Positions 50,092-59,636 of a stretch of DNA of 64,000 bases are shown here, piece after piece. Below the pieces are notes generated by a model. It did not search any database. It had not been told where the DNA came from and saw only the letters and a list, made by a program, of their open reading frames with translations. The translations under genes were made by a program, and so were the position numbers. The first letter of the stretch is position 1, and each line of letters starts with the position of its first letter. The stretch is from Aquamicrobium aerolatum DSM 21857 (GTDB lineage: Bacteria > Pseudomonadota > Alphaproteobacteria > Rhizobiales > Rhizobiaceae), in contig NZ_FORF01000003.1 of assembly GCF_900113935.1 (NCBI RefSeq), positions 171,710 to 235,709 on the forward strand, read 5' to 3'.

Positions 50092-51351
50092 ATGTCCGGT
50101 TTTCATTGTGGCGTCGACTTTGGCACCACCAATTCGACTGTCGGCCTTTGCGCCGGCGGAGAGGCGCCTTTCCTGATCCCCGCCGAAGGCGAGCACCTGA
50201 CCATTCCTTCCGCGCTGTTCTTCAGCCTTGAAGATGGCAGCGTCCATTTCGGACGCTCCGCAGTGCACGAATATATGGATGGGGCCGAAGGCCGCTTCAT
50301 GCGGGCGCTGAAATCGGTGCTGGGAACCAGCCTGATGAAGGAGACGACGCAGGTCGGCCGCGAGCGCATGACCTTCCAGGGCCTGATTGGCCGGTTCCTG
50401 CGCAATCTGCGCCAGCAACTCGAGGCGCATCAGGGCAGCGCGCCGGATGCCGTGGTGCTGGGCCGCCCGGTCTACTTCATTGATGGCAATGAGGAAGCCG
50501 ATCGCACGGCACAGAACCAGCTGGAGGAGGCAGCCCGCGCCGAAGGCTTCAAGCATATCGAGTTCCAGTTCGAACCGGTCGCGGCGGCGATGCATTTCGA
50601 ACGCGAACTCAACGCCGAATCGCTGGCGCTGGTCATGGACATTGGCGGTGGTACTTCGGACTTTTCGGTGCTGCGTCTGTCGCCTGAGCGCAGCCGCGCG
50701 ATGGACCGGCGCGACGACATCCTGAGCACCTCGGGCGTTCATGTCGGCGGCACCGACTTTGACCGCCAGCTCAACATCGCAAAAGTGATGCCGGAAATGG
50801 GGCTTGGAAGCCTCACCAAGGACGGCAAGCGTCAACTGCCCGTCTGGTATTTCAACGACATGGCGACGTGGCACAAGATCAACCTGCTCTATACGCCGAA
50901 GACGATGCGCGACATTGCCGCCCTGAAGCGCGAGGCGGCAGAGCCACATAAGCTCGATATCTACGAACATCTCCTTGAAAACCGTTCCGGTCACAGGCTC
51001 GCCGCGCAGGTTGAGAGCGCGAAGATCGAACTGACCGACGCGATGGACGCGGTGATTTCATTGGTCGAGCCCGGCCTGTCCCTGCAGGTGCGGGTGGGGC
51101 GGCAGGAGTTTGATCTTGCCTGCTCCGAGTTGAGCGTCAGAATTGGCGTAGCCATGGACGAGGCGTTGCAACTGGCAGGTGTGACGTCAGCGGAGATTGA
51201 TACTGTGGTGATGACCGGTGGCGGTGCCTTGGTGCCACTTGTCCGCAACATCGCCGAGACGCGCTTTCCCCATGCGCGAGTGACCCAGACAGACCGGTTC
51301 GGGGCTGTTGGACTTGGCCTTGCGGTCGATGCGGCGCGGCGGTTTGGCTGA
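50092..51351 (+). CDS. Hsp70-family protein (YegD-like)
   Basis: 419 residues from the ATG at 50092 (ATG 50077 is alternative). The actin-like ATPase motifs are present: FHCGVDFGTTNSTVGLC (phosphate 1), VMDIGGGTSDFSVL (phosphate 2), VVMTGGGALVPLVRNI (adenosine). It lacks the DnaK substrate-binding domain and lid, so it is a YegD-type short Hsp70. Function is unknown. Confidence 0.9.
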   Translation: MSGFHCGVDFGTTNSTVGLCAGGEAPFLIPAEGEHLTIPSALFFSLEDGSVHFGRSAVHEYMDGAEGRFMRALKSVLGTSLMKETTQVGRERMTFQGLIGRFLRNLRQQLEAHQGSAPDAVVLGRPVYFIDGNEEADRTAQNQLEEAARAEGFKHIEFQFEPVAAAMHFERELNAESLALVMDIGGGTSDFSVLRLSPERSRAMDRRDDILSTSGVHVGGTDFDRQLNIAKVMPEMGLGSLTKDGKRQLPVWYFNDMATWHKINLLYTPKTMRDIAALKREAAEPHKLDIYEHLLENRSGHRLAAQVESAKIELTDAMDAVISLVEPGLSLQVRVGRQEFDLACSELSVRIGVAMDEALQLAGVTSAEIDTVVMTGGGALVPLVRNIAETRFPHARVTQTDRFGAVGLGLAVDAARRFG

Positions 51352-51361
51352 CAAGGGCTGA

Positions 51362-51389
51362 GGCTGCTGACAGCAGGCTGTCGGCAGCC
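51362..51389. repeat. Imperfect palindrome A downstream of the Hsp70-like gene
   Basis: Arms GGCTGCTGACAG and CTGTCGGCAGCC with a 4-base loop, 11 of 12 pairs. It shares the core CTGACAG-N4-CTGTC with palindrome B at 51645-51668. Confidence 0.75.
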
Positions 51390-51431
51390 ATGTGCGATTG
51401 TGGTCTCCTCAAAAGGAGGAGATCCGGAGCC

Positions 51432-51611
51432 ATGTTTCGCGTGTCGCTGTTAGCCTTGCTTGTCGCTGAAGTTCGCAAATGTCTGCCATGGCAGCCAAGT
51501 CGCAGACGCATCCCGGTGTCTTCCCTGCCGCCCTATCTTCACACTGATATTGGCTGGCCAGAGGATGTGGCGGAGCCGTCACATGGGCGGCGTGCAGGAA
51601 CTGGTGCCTGA
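51432..51611 (+). CDS. Possible small protein, 59 residues
   Basis: ATG at 51432 after AAAAGGAGGA and CCGGAGCC. The product begins MFRVSLLALLVAEVRK and has LPPYLHTDIGWPEDVAEP, which faintly recalls the DIGL motif of DUF1127 proteins. It lies between two palindromes upstream of the WYL regulator. No homology can be asserted; it could be a decayed gene. Confidence 0.35.
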   Translation: MFRVSLLALLVAEVRKCLPWQPSRRRIPVSSLPPYLHTDIGWPEDVAEPSHGRRAGTGA

Positions 51612-51644
51612 CGATGTGCGTTATCGGGTGGCACTTCTGCCAGC

Positions 51645-51668
51645 CTCCTGACAGGATGCTGTCAGGAG
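51645..51668. promoter_or_regulatory. Perfect palindrome B upstream of the WYL regulator
   Basis: CTCCTGACAG-GATG-CTGTCAGGAG, a perfect 10-bp inverted repeat with a 4-base centre, 52 bases before the regulator start. No T run follows, so it is more likely an operator than a terminator; autoregulation by the WYL protein is inference. Confidence 0.55.
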
Positions 51669-51719
51669 CGGGATGGCATAACGGCGATCCGCCCCATGCT
51701 GCCCTGAGGATTGACCGTC

Positions 51720-52409
51720 ATGCGCCGTGCCGACCGCCTGTTTCAGATAGTCCAGAACCTGCGGGGTGGACGACTGGTCACGGCGCGGATGCTTGCCGAA
51801 CGGCTGGAAGTGTCCGAGCGCACCATCTATCGCGATATCGCCGACCTGCAGTCGACTGGCGTACCGATCGATGGCGAGGCGGGCGTCGGCTATCTGATGA
51901 GAGAAGGTTACGACCTTCCGCCGCTGATGTTCACCCGTGACGAGATCGTTGCGCTGGTCGCTGGCGCGCGCATGGTTCGTGCCTTCGGGGGCGCACAAAT
52001 GGCACGGGCGGCTGAAGAGGCGCTGGTGAAAATCGGTGCGGTGCTGCCGGGACAGGAAAAGCTGCGCTTGTCGCGCACCGAGATCCACATGCCGGACTGG
52101 GTCGTCGATGACGCGTCACGCCGCTCTATCGACCTGCTCGAGCGCGCAATCGATGAGCGCGACGTGTTGCGGCTGGCCTATACGGACGAGGCTGGCCAGA
52201 CGTCGGCGCGCGACGTGCGACCGCTCGGGCTATGGTTTTGGGGCAAGGTGTGGACGCTGGTCGCCTGGTGTGAGTTGCGCCATGACTTCCGCGCCTTCCG
52301 GATCGATCGCATTGCCGCCATCGAGCGCACCGGCAAGGTATTCAAGCCCGAGCGGGGCAAGCAGTTGGTCGATTATTACCGCACGATTGAAAATCACGAG
52401 CGGATATGA
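51720..52409 (+). CDS. YafY-family transcriptional regulator (HTH-11/WYL)
   Basis: 229 residues. The ATG at 51720 follows GAGGATTGACC. N-terminal winged helix MRRADRLFQIVQNLRGGRL ... LEVSERTIYRDIADLQSTG, then the WYL domain, here LRLAYTDEAGQTSARDVRPLGLWFWGKVWTLVAWCELRHDFRAFRIDRI. WYL domains sense ligands, sometimes nucleic-acid derived. Its target is unknown; the palindromes in front are candidates. Confidence 0.9.
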   Translation: MRRADRLFQIVQNLRGGRLVTARMLAERLEVSERTIYRDIADLQSTGVPIDGEAGVGYLMREGYDLPPLMFTRDEIVALVAGARMVRAFGGAQMARAAEEALVKIGAVLPGQEKLRLSRTEIHMPDWVVDDASRRSIDLLERAIDERDVLRLAYTDEAGQTSARDVRPLGLWFWGKVWTLVAWCELRHDFRAFRIDRIAAIERTGKVFKPERGKQLVDYYRTIENHERI

Positions 52410-52459
52410 AAATGCCGGCATCTCGCCGGCACTTTCAGATCATTTATTGCTGACGAGAC

Positions 52460-53152
52460 CTATTCTTCGTCTTCGTCCGGCGTTGCAGACTTGAGCGACG
52501 ACAGCTTGGCGAAGACCGCGTCGGCATCGAGCTCGTCGTCATAGCCGTCAGGGTTGCGGTCGTGCACTTCCATCGTTTCGGTAACCGAAGCTGGCAGCAG
52601 GGACTCGCCCGCAGCAGGTGCTGGCGGCAGACCGCGCGAGGCGCGCTGGACTTCCAGGTCCAGGTCGATCTGGCTGCACAGGCCCAACGTCACCGGGTCC
52701 ATTGGCGTCAGGTTGGCCGAGTTCCAATGGGTGCGTTCGCGGATCTGCTCGATCGTCGCCTTGGTGGTGCCGACGAGGCGGGAAATCTGCGCATCCTTCA
52801 GTTCCGGATGGTTCTTGACCAGCCACAGGATGGCGTTTGGACGATCCTGGCGCTTGGACAGCGGTGTATAGCGTGTCGTGCGACGCTTGGATTCAGGCAC
52901 CCGCACTTTCGGCTCCGAAAGCTTCAAGACGTGATTGACATCCGCCTCGCCCTTGGCGATTTCCTCGCGCGACAGCTGGCCGGTCATCACGGGATCCATG
53001 CCCTTGATGCCCTGAGACGCCTCGCCATCGGCAATAGCCTTCACTTCAAGCGGATGCAGCTTGCAGAACTGGGCGATCTGATCGAACGACAGAGCCGTAT
53101 TGTCGACGAGCCAGACCGCGGTCGCCTTAGGCATCAGAAGCGTATTGGCCAT
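52460..53152 (-). CDS. trcR: DUF1013 cell-cycle regulator TrcR
   Basis: 230 residues; starts MANTLLMPKATAVWLVDNTALSFDQIAQFC, includes HPLEVKAIADGEASQGIKGMDPV, and a second helix-turn-helix-like part (HPELKDAQISRLVGTTKATIEQIRERTHWN). The C-terminus is acidic (DDELDADAVFAKL ... TPDEDEE). DUF1013 proteins are conserved across Alphaproteobacteria and are annotated as cell-cycle transcriptional regulator TrcR; the direct target set is not known to me. Confidence 0.88.
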   Translation of the reverse strand: MANTLLMPKATAVWLVDNTALSFDQIAQFCKLHPLEVKAIADGEASQGIKGMDPVMTGQLSREEIAKGEADVNHVLKLSEPKVRVPESKRRTTRYTPLSKRQDRPNAILWLVKNHPELKDAQISRLVGTTKATIEQIRERTHWNSANLTPMDPVTLGLCSQIDLDLEVQRASRGLPPAPAAGESLLPASVTETMEVHDRNPDGYDDELDADAVFAKLSSLKSATPDEDEE

Positions 53153-53329
53153 AGAGAAAATCCTTCTCGTTCGCCCGCGTCCCTGCCGCGGGCGGTGGGC
53201 AGAGCCACCAATTTGGGAAAATCAGGGACGCATATAGCGCTATTCGCGCTCATTCGCAACGAAAAGCCACGTGATTTGACAATAGTTCGACGATTTACCT
53301 GTCACATTCTGTGCGAAACCAGACTTGTG

Positions 53330-54337
53330 TCAGGAAACATCAAGCACGATCTTGCCGATATGGTCGCCTTCTTCCATGCGTTCATGCGCCCGCCAAGCGT
53401 CCCGCAAGGGGAAAATCATGTCCATCACAGGGGCCACGCGACGGTCGGCGAGCAGAGGCCATACCTGCTCTTCCAGCTCCGCAGCGATCACGCCCTTGAA
53501 TTCGATAGAGCGCGGACGCAGCGTCGAACCAGTGTGCGTGAGCCGCTTGGCCATCAGGCGGGAGACATTGACGCTCACCTGCGCACCGCCAAGTGAGGCG
53601 ATCTGGACGATGCGGCCGTCCTCGGCGGCTGCGCTATAGTTGCGGTCGACATAATCGCCGCCGACCATGTCGAGGATGACGTCAACGCCCTTGCCATTCG
53701 TCGCCTCTCTGACAGCTGTGACGAAGTCTTCCTCGCGATAATTGATGGCGCGGTCGGCGCCAAGCTGCACGCAGGCCGCGCATTTGTCGGCGGAGCCGGC
53801 GGTCGTGATGACGAACGCCCCGAAGGCGGAGGCAAGCTGGATCGCCGTCGTCCCGATGCCGGACGAGCCGCCGTGAACAAGGAAGCTCTCGCCTTTTTTC
53901 AAGCCACCACGCTGAAAGACATTGTGCCAGACGGTGAAGAAGGTTTCGGGAATGGCAGCGGCTTCGGTGAAGGTCAGCCCGTGCGGGATCGGCAGCGCAT
54001 TGCTTTCATGCACGGTAACATATTCTGCATAGCCGCCACCAGCGGTGAGCGCTGTGACGGTATCGCCGACCCGCCAGCGCCGGACATTTGCGCCGACAGC
54101 GACAATTTCGCCGGCCGCCTCCAGGCCGGGCAGGTCGGAAGCGCCCTTCGGTGCCGGGTATGCGCCCTTGCGCTGGAAAACATCGGGCCGGTTGACGCCA
54201 GCCGCCCGGACTTTGATGAGGATCTCATCGGCCTTCGGCTCTGGCACGTCGCGTCGCTGGGCCTTGAGCACAAGTGGCCCGCCCGGCTCGGTGATAGCGA
54301 TGGCGGTCATGGTGTCTGGAACGCTGTGTGAGCTCAT
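53330..54337 (-). CDS. NAD(P)H:quinone oxidoreductase, zinc-type MDR family
   Basis: 335 residues. The ATG at 54337 follows CAGGAATAG; the open frame upstream is antisense to DUF1192. It has the quinone oxidoreductase pattern (VRAAGVNRPDVFQRKGAYP, PGLEAAGEIVAVG, AAAIPETFFTVWHNVF, and the NADPH site VHGGSSGIGTTAIQLA), with no zinc ligands visible. It likely reduces quinones or enals using NADPH. Confidence 0.92.
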   Translation of the reverse strand: MSSHSVPDTMTAIAITEPGGPLVLKAQRRDVPEPKADEILIKVRAAGVNRPDVFQRKGAYPAPKGASDLPGLEAAGEIVAVGANVRRWRVGDTVTALTAGGGYAEYVTVHESNALPIPHGLTFTEAAAIPETFFTVWHNVFQRGGLKKGESFLVHGGSSGIGTTAIQLASAFGAFVITTAGSADKCAACVQLGADRAINYREEDFVTAVREATNGKGVDVILDMVGGDYVDRNYSAAAEDGRIVQIASLGGAQVSVNVSRLMAKRLTHTGSTLRPRSIEFKGVIAAELEEQVWPLLADRRVAPVMDMIFPLRDAWRAHERMEEGDHIGKIVLDVS

Positions 54338-54442
54338 TGATCTATTCCTGTCGCAATCCTGAAGCAGGCGGGTCGATGATTTGCCTCCGACCCTATCCGT
54401 TATGTAAGCTCCCCGCCACGGAGGCAAAACGGAGACACTGAC

Positions 54443-54637
54443 ATGGCGCTGTTTGACGACGAACCCCTGAGCACGATCCCGGTCCATGTTCTCGGACAAG
54501 ATCTCTCGGAACTTTCGGTTGATGATCTTGAAGAGCGTATCGGGCAACTGCGCCTCGAGATTGAGCGGCTCACAGAAGCGCTGGCCGCGAAGGGATCCAG
54601 CAGGCAGGCTGCCGAAGCGTTCTTTCGTCGCGTGTAG
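54443..54637 (+). CDS. DUF1192 small coiled-coil protein
   Basis: 64 residues: MALFDDEPLSTIPVHVLGQDLSELSVDDLEERI, then a heptad-rich helix (LRLEIERLTEALAAK) ending SRQAAEAFFRR. GGAGACACTGAC precedes the ATG. This family is restricted to Alphaproteobacteria and has no known function. It is divergent from the quinone oxidoreductase. Confidence 0.9.
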   Translation: MALFDDEPLSTIPVHVLGQDLSELSVDDLEERIGQLRLEIERLTEALAAKGSSRQAAEAFFRRV

Positions 54638-54751
54638 AATAATTCCTGACCCGGCATGCCTCATCTTTGGCGCAGCTTCGGCACTATGATGGCCCGGTTT
54701 TCCCGTGCCGGATGATTCGCGCCCGGTCGCTTGAAAGGCTCATTGCGTTCC

Positions 54752-56047
54752 ATGCTCGCCACTTACCGTCCAATCCTTGCGCTGTTGAGCAGTACCGGCT
54801 TTCTGCTGGCAGCGGCAGGCCTGCATGGCCTGCTCCTGCCGCTGCGCGGACAGGCTGAAGGGTTCTCGACCGCAACGCTCGGCCTTCTTGGTACGGCCTA
54901 TGCCGCCGGCTTCATGGCCGGCTGCTTCTTTGCGCCTTGGCTGGTGCGAAGGGTAGGGCATGTGCGGGCATTCGGCGCCATTGCCGCATCAGGCGCCATC
55001 ATCGCGCTCCTGACCGGGCTCTGGATCGATGAAGTGGTTTGGATTGTGCTGCGCGCTGGTACAGGGTTCACCATGGCGGGCGCGTTCATGGTGATCGAAA
55101 GCTGGCTCAACGAGCGCGCGACCAACGAAACTCGTGGCACGGTGTTCGGCCTCTACATGATGGTCACCTATGTCTCGATTACCGGCGGCCAGATGATCAT
55201 TACGATTGCGGATATCGGCAATCAGACGCTGTTCCTTGCCGCCGGCATCTTCTTCTGCGCAGCGCTGATACCGGTATCGGTATCTTCTTCCGCCAGTCCG
55301 AAGCCGCTGGCGGGGGTCAGGCTCGACATCCGCAAACTTTACGCAAACTCGCCTGTCGCCGCGGTCGGCTGCGTGCTGATTGGCGTGGCCAACGGAGCAT
55401 GGGGAACCCTTGGCGCAGTTTATGGCGCGCGCGCCGGTATCACCACCGCTGAAGTCGCGACCATGATGAGTATCGTGGTTCTGTGCGGTGCCTTTTCACA
55501 GATGCCGATTGGACGCATCTCGGATCGCACGGATCGCCGTTATGTCCTGTCGGGCGCGGCGTTTCTTTGCGCCATGGTGGGGCTCGCAGCCTTCACCTTT
55601 GCCCCGCGCTCGGTGATGTGGATCATGGTTCAGACAGCGGCCTACGGCGCGCTCGCCTATACTCTGTATTCGATTGCAGTGGCGCATGCCAACGACCATG
55701 CCAGCACCGAAGATTTTGTGATGGTGTCGGGCGGTCTGTTGCTGCTCTACGGCTTCGGCACCATGATCGGACCGGTTCTTGGTGCCCTCTTGATGGCGCG
55801 CATGGCGCCGGAAAGCCTCTTTCTCGCAACAGCCGTGCCGCATCTGCTGCTGGCGATTTATGCGCTGTTGCGGGTCCGTGCGCGCGCGCCTGTGCCGATC
55901 GAGGAACGCGACGCCTTCAAGGTGGTTCCCGCCGAACGCGCGGTCACGCCACAGGCGGGGCTTCTGGACCCGCGCAGCGACAGCGATGGCGACAGCGCTG
56001 TGATGAAGGACGACGGGGCGAGGCCGGTCATCCAGAAGACGGATTGA
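54752..56047 (+). CDS. MFS transporter with acidic C-terminal tail
   Basis: 431 residues from the ATG at 54752 (a TTG at 54731 is alternative). Around 12 hydrophobic segments; loop 2-3 motif CFFAPWLVRRVGHVRAFG and a second-half counterpart QMPIGRISDRTDRRYVLSG. The last 50 residues are hydrophilic (DPRSDSDGDSAVMKDDGA). The substrate is unknown. The ArsR-type regulator follows 31 bases downstream. Confidence 0.88.
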   Translation: MLATYRPILALLSSTGFLLAAAGLHGLLLPLRGQAEGFSTATLGLLGTAYAAGFMAGCFFAPWLVRRVGHVRAFGAIAASGAIIALLTGLWIDEVVWIVLRAGTGFTMAGAFMVIESWLNERATNETRGTVFGLYMMVTYVSITGGQMIITIADIGNQTLFLAAGIFFCAALIPVSVSSSASPKPLAGVRLDIRKLYANSPVAAVGCVLIGVANGAWGTLGAVYGARAGITTAEVATMMSIVVLCGAFSQMPIGRISDRTDRRYVLSGAAFLCAMVGLAAFTFAPRSVMWIMVQTAAYGALAYTLYSIAVAHANDHASTEDFVMVSGGLLLLYGFGTMIGPVLGALLMARMAPESLFLATAVPHLLLAIYALLRVRARAPVPIEERDAFKVVPAERAVTPQAGLLDPRSDSDGDSAVMKDDGARPVIQKTD

Positions 56048-56078
56048 GTTCCCTGCTGCAGCGGGTCTAAACTGGCAC

Positions 56079-56348
56079 ATGATCCAGTCTGACGCTTTCA
56101 TGGCCATTGCAGACAGCAACCGCCGCCACCTGCTCGAAGAGCTCAGGCGTGGGCCAAAAACGGTTGGAGAAATGGCGGAAGGGCTGCCGATTTCCCGCCC
56201 TGCTGTGTCTCAACACCTGAAGGTGTTGCTCGATACCGGGCTGGTCAACGCAAGTTCGCGTGGAACGCGCCGCATCTATTCGATCAATGCGGACGGCTTT
56301 CTGAAACTCAATCTGTGGCTGGATCAGTTCTGGGAAGACCCGAACTGA
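56079..56348 (+). CDS. ArsR-family transcriptional regulator
   Basis: 89-residue winged-helix protein: FMAIADSNRRHLLEELRRGPKTVGEMAEGLPISRPAVSQHLKVLLDTGLV, ending in a GTRRIYSI wing. There are no metal-binding cysteines, so it is not a classical metal sensor. In other genomes such short ArsR proteins pair with SRPBCC proteins; here it follows an MFS gene. Confidence 0.9.
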   Translation: MIQSDAFMAIADSNRRHLLEELRRGPKTVGEMAEGLPISRPAVSQHLKVLLDTGLVNASSRGTRRIYSINADGFLKLNLWLDQFWEDPN

Positions 56349-56462
56349 AGCTGCATGTCAGTTCGTCCCTCGCACCGATGGCGCCGCGAAAGCGCCACCG
56401 GCAGTCGGTCTTCTTTGAGGGGGCCGGGCGAGCGTCATGACGACCGTCGCCGGGCGAATGGT

Positions 56463-56639
56463 TCAGTGCGTTGTCGGCACTCTGAGCTTTTCTATCTGAT
56501 CCTTGAGGGCCAGCTTGCGTCGCTTCAGTTTAATCAGCTCGAGATCGTCGAAAGATGGACTTGTCATGGCTTCATCGATCTGACGTTCGATGTCGCCATG
56601 CTTACGCTGCAGCTCCGCAAGATGGGATGCAAGAGACAT
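56463..56639 (-). CDS. YdcH-family (DUF465) protein
   Basis: 58 residues from the ATG at 56639 (AAGGGAGAG in front): MSLASHLAELQRKHGDIERQIDEAM ... IKLKRRKLALKDQIEKLR. Typical DUF465 coiled-coil with the LKRRKLALKDQI motif. A paralogue lies 220 bases away in the divergent direction. Confidence 0.9.
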   Translation of the reverse strand: MSLASHLAELQRKHGDIERQIDEAMTSPSFDDLELIKLKRRKLALKDQIEKLRVPTTH

Positions 56640-56862
56640 GATAGGCTCTCCCTTCATGGTTTCTCATCGCACTGGCAATCGGCAGCTTTCACGCCGCCCT
56701 TCATGACAGCACGATGACAGTCTGCCATTTGAATTGTGGCTTGTCGATTGATGATTGAGCGCCATTTCCCGCTCGACCGAAACATGCTAGTTGAAGCGTT
56801 GTCGGGCATGTTCGCCCCCAAACCTTCCCGAGCGGTGCACTGCACCCGCAGACAGCAGACGG

Positions 56863-57072
56863 ATGAGCATGTCGGAACAGGAACAAGCCGAGATTCGCCT
56901 CGAGTTTGCAAAGGTCAAGCAGGAGCACGCCGACTTCGATGCCGCGATCGTGGCGATGGTGGCGCAAGGCTGTGATCCGCTTCAGATCCAGCGGATGAAG
57001 AAGAAGAAGCTGACGCTGAAAGATCGGTTGCAGCAGCTCGAAGATAAAATCATTCCCGATATCATTGCCTGA
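56863..57072 (+). CDS. Second YdcH-family (DUF465) protein
   Basis: 69 residues from the ATG at 56863 (56869 is also possible). [18 protein letters not shown] ... [30 protein letters not shown] repeats the DUF465 layout of its neighbour with an [12 protein letters not shown] motif. It is 17 bases upstream of purE, so it may be co-transcribed. Function unknown. Confidence 0.88.
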   Translation: MSMSEQEQAEIRLEFAKVKQEHADFDAAIVAMVAQGCDPLQIQRMKKKKLTLKDRLQQLEDKIIPDIIA

Positions 57073-57089
57073 GAAAGACGCAGATACTT

Positions 57090-57587
57090 ATGGCCAGCAA
57101 AGCCGCTGAGGTTGCCATCATCATGGGCAGCCAGTCCGACTGGGCGACAATGCGCAATGCCGCTGAGACGCTCGATGCGCTCGGGGTTTCCTACGAAAGC
57201 CTTATCGTTTCAGCGCACCGCACACCCAAGCGGCTGTTCGATTTTGCCAGCGGGGCCAAAGCTGCCGGATATAAGGTCATCGTAGCCGGTGCCGGCGGTG
57301 CCGCGCATCTGCCAGGTATGGCCGCATCGCTGACGCCGCTGCCGGTGTTTGGCGTGCCGGTCGAATCGAAGGCGCTTTCGGGACAGGATTCGCTGCTGTC
57401 GATCGTTCAGATGCCTGCCGGCGTGCCAGTCGGCACGATGGCGATCGGCCGCGCCGGTGCGGTCAACGCTGCCCTGATGGCCGCGGCAGTGCTGGCGCTT
57501 TCCGACGAGGGGCTTGCGACGCGCCTCTATGCTTATCGCGAAGCCCAGACGACAAATGTGGCAGAACGCCCGTCGGACGACGCATGA
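57090..57587 (+). CDS. purE: N5-carboxyaminoimidazole ribonucleotide mutase
   Basis: Converts N5-CAIR to CAIR in purine synthesis; 165 residues, class I. Motifs: [63 protein letters not shown]. Its stop overlaps the purK start by 4 bases. Confidence 0.96.
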   Translation: MASKAAEVAIIMGSQSDWATMRNAAETLDALGVSYESLIVSAHRTPKRLFDFASGAKAAGYKVIVAGAGGAAHLPGMAASLTPLPVFGVPVESKALSGQDSLLSIVQMPAGVPVGTMAIGRAGAVNAALMAAAVLALSDEGLATRLYAYREAQTTNVAERPSDDA

Positions 57588-58660
57588 GCACGCCGCTTCT
57601 GCCAGGGGCTACTATCGGCATCATCGGTGGCGGTCAGCTCGGACGCATGCTGGCGATGGCCGCTGCACGGCTGGGCTATCAGACGATCATTTTGGAGCCA
57701 CAGGCTGATTGTCCGGCAGCGCAGGTTGCAACGCGGCAAATCGTGGCCGCCTACGACGATGCGCAGGCGCTTGAGGAACTTGCGCGCGACTGTGCGGTGG
57801 TGACTTACGAGTTCGAGAACGTGCCGGTCGGAGCGGCGGTCTCGCTTGCACACAAGGTGGCGGTGTATCCACCTGCGCGCGCGCTGGAAGTGGCGCAGGA
57901 CCGTCTGGTCGAAAAGACGACGCTCAACGCAATGGGCATCGCCACGGCTGACTTTGTTGCCGTCGACAGCGATGCCGATCTGGCGGCGGGGCTTGAGACC
58001 TTTGACGGTAATGGCGTTCTGAAGACGCGTCGGCTTGGCTATGACGGCAAGGGCCAGCGGCTGTTTCGCGACGCAAAGCCCAGCGACGCCGCCGGCGTCC
58101 ATGCGTCTATGGGCAATGTACCGCTGATCCTGGAAGCGTTCGTCCCATTTGAGCGCGAAGTTTCAGTCATTGCCGCACGGGGCATGGATGGCTCGGTGGT
58201 CGCGTATGATCCGGCCGAAAACGTCCATCTGCAGGGTATTCTTCACACCTCCACGGTTCCGGCGACAGCTTCTGCCGAGACGTTGGCACAGGCCCGCGCC
58301 GCTGCGTCTGCCATCGCTGCCGGTCTGGACTATGTCGGCGTGATTGGCGTTGAATTCTTCGTTCTGGGTGACGGGTCGATCGTGACCAACGAGATTGCGC
58401 CGCGCGTTCACAATTCGGGGCACTGGACGGAGGCGGCGTGCGCTGTGTCGCAGTTCGAGCAGCATATCCGCGCCGTTGCCGGTCTGCCGCTTGGCAATCC
58501 GCGCCGGCATTCCGACTGTGTGATGGAAAACCTCATCGGTGACGATATCGCCCGCGTTGCCTCGCTGATGGCGGAACCGGATCTGGTCATGCACCTTTAC
58601 GGGAAGGCCGAAGCGCGTGCTGGCAGAAAAATGGGACATTTTACGCGCTTGAAGCGCTGA
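57584..58660 (+). CDS. purK: N5-carboxyaminoimidazole ribonucleotide synthase
   Basis: ATP-grasp enzyme that carboxylates AIR to N5-CAIR, 358 residues. It has [57 protein letters not shown] and [18 protein letters not shown]. Translationally coupled to purE. Confidence 0.96.
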   Translation: MSTPLLPGATIGIIGGGQLGRMLAMAAARLGYQTIILEPQADCPAAQVATRQIVAAYDDAQALEELARDCAVVTYEFENVPVGAAVSLAHKVAVYPPARALEVAQDRLVEKTTLNAMGIATADFVAVDSDADLAAGLETFDGNGVLKTRRLGYDGKGQRLFRDAKPSDAAGVHASMGNVPLILEAFVPFEREVSVIAARGMDGSVVAYDPAENVHLQGILHTSTVPATASAETLAQARAAASAIAAGLDYVGVIGVEFFVLGDGSIVTNEIAPRVHNSGHWTEAACAVSQFEQHIRAVAGLPLGNPRRHSDCVMENLIGDDIARVASLMAEPDLVMHLYGKAEARAGRKMGHFTRLKR

Positions 58661-58782
58661 CTCTGCGTCGGGTGAGGTTGACAGCCTGCGCGAGTCTCGT
58701 TTAAGAGCCAACGCAGTTTCGGTACGCCTCGCGCGTGCCATTTTTGTGGCCCAGCATGGGCATTGAAGAACGGGCTGGACCG

Positions 58783-58908
58783 ATGAAGATCAAGAACTCA
58801 CTCAAGGCGCTGATGAGCCGTCACCGCGACAACCGCATGGTTCGCCGCAAGGGCCGCGTTTACATCATCAACAAGAGCGCGCCGCGTTTCAAGGCTCGCC
58901 AGGGCTAA
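58783..58908 (+). CDS. rpmJ: 50S ribosomal protein L36, cysteine-free form
   Basis: 41 residues, [41 protein letters not shown] in outline (start [15 protein letters not shown], end APRFKARQG). It lacks the zinc cysteines, as is usual in Alphaproteobacteria. Confidence 0.95.
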   Translation: MKIKNSLKALMSRHRDNRMVRRKGRVYIINKSAPRFKARQG

Positions 58909-58973
58909 TCCCCTCGCGCCTATAACGCGAAATTCAGTTTGACGCTCCGCGTTGCAAGGATCATCATCCTCGC

Positions 58974-59558
58974 ATGCGGAGCGTTTCTGTTTTCAGCCTT
59001 CTCATTCTGGTCTGCATGGCGACCGGCGCACTGGCACAGACGGGCAGTCGCTCATCCAGTGTCCTCGTCGCCCCGCCCTCTCAACGCATCGAGCAGTTGT
59101 TCGGCGACCTCAAGCGGGCGGGCAATGAGCAAGCGGCTGCGCGCGTTGCTGCGCGGATCGTGCAGGAATGGTCACATTCGGGCAGCGCTTCCGTCGACCT
59201 GCTGATGCAATGGTCGCAAAAAGCGGTCGACGACAAGAAGAACGACGTTGCGCTTGATCTGCTGGATCAGGTCGTCACGTTGGCTCCCGGTTTCGCCGAA
59301 GGGTGGAACCGCCGCGCTACGGTGCATTTCGGCATGAACGACTACGGCAAGACGATGTCAGATCTGGAGCGGGTGCTGGAACTGGAGCCTCGTCATTTTG
59401 GCGCTTTGGCGGGATTGGCCACGATCCTGAGTGAGACGCAGCGCACCGACGCCGCGATTCGCGCATATGAGCGCCTGCTCGATGTTTATCCGATGATGCG
59501 CGAGGCGCAGACCGAGCTTGGACGCCTTGCGGACGAGGCGAGCGGGCAGGGGATCTGA
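58974..59558 (+). CDS. Periplasmic tetratricopeptide-repeat protein
   Basis: 194 residues. Signal peptide VFSLLILVCMATGALAQ. TPR units near residues 85-180: APGFAEGWNRRATVHFGMNDYGKTMSDLERVLELEPRH is one, followed by GALAGLATILSETQRTDAAI and MREAQTELGRLADE. The TPR positions (W, G, Y, A) are kept. Secreted scaffold; partner unknown. Confidence 0.85.
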   Translation: MRSVSVFSLLILVCMATGALAQTGSRSSSVLVAPPSQRIEQLFGDLKRAGNEQAAARVAARIVQEWSHSGSASVDLLMQWSQKAVDDKKNDVALDLLDQVVTLAPGFAEGWNRRATVHFGMNDYGKTMSDLERVLELEPRHFGALAGLATILSETQRTDAAIRAYERLLDVYPMMREAQTELGRLADEASGQGI

Positions 59559-59636
59559 TCCGGCCCCAAAAGAATGCGGCGGCACTCAGGGAATGCCACC
59601 GCGATCCAGAGCCGGTTCAATACCCGCTGAGAGCGG

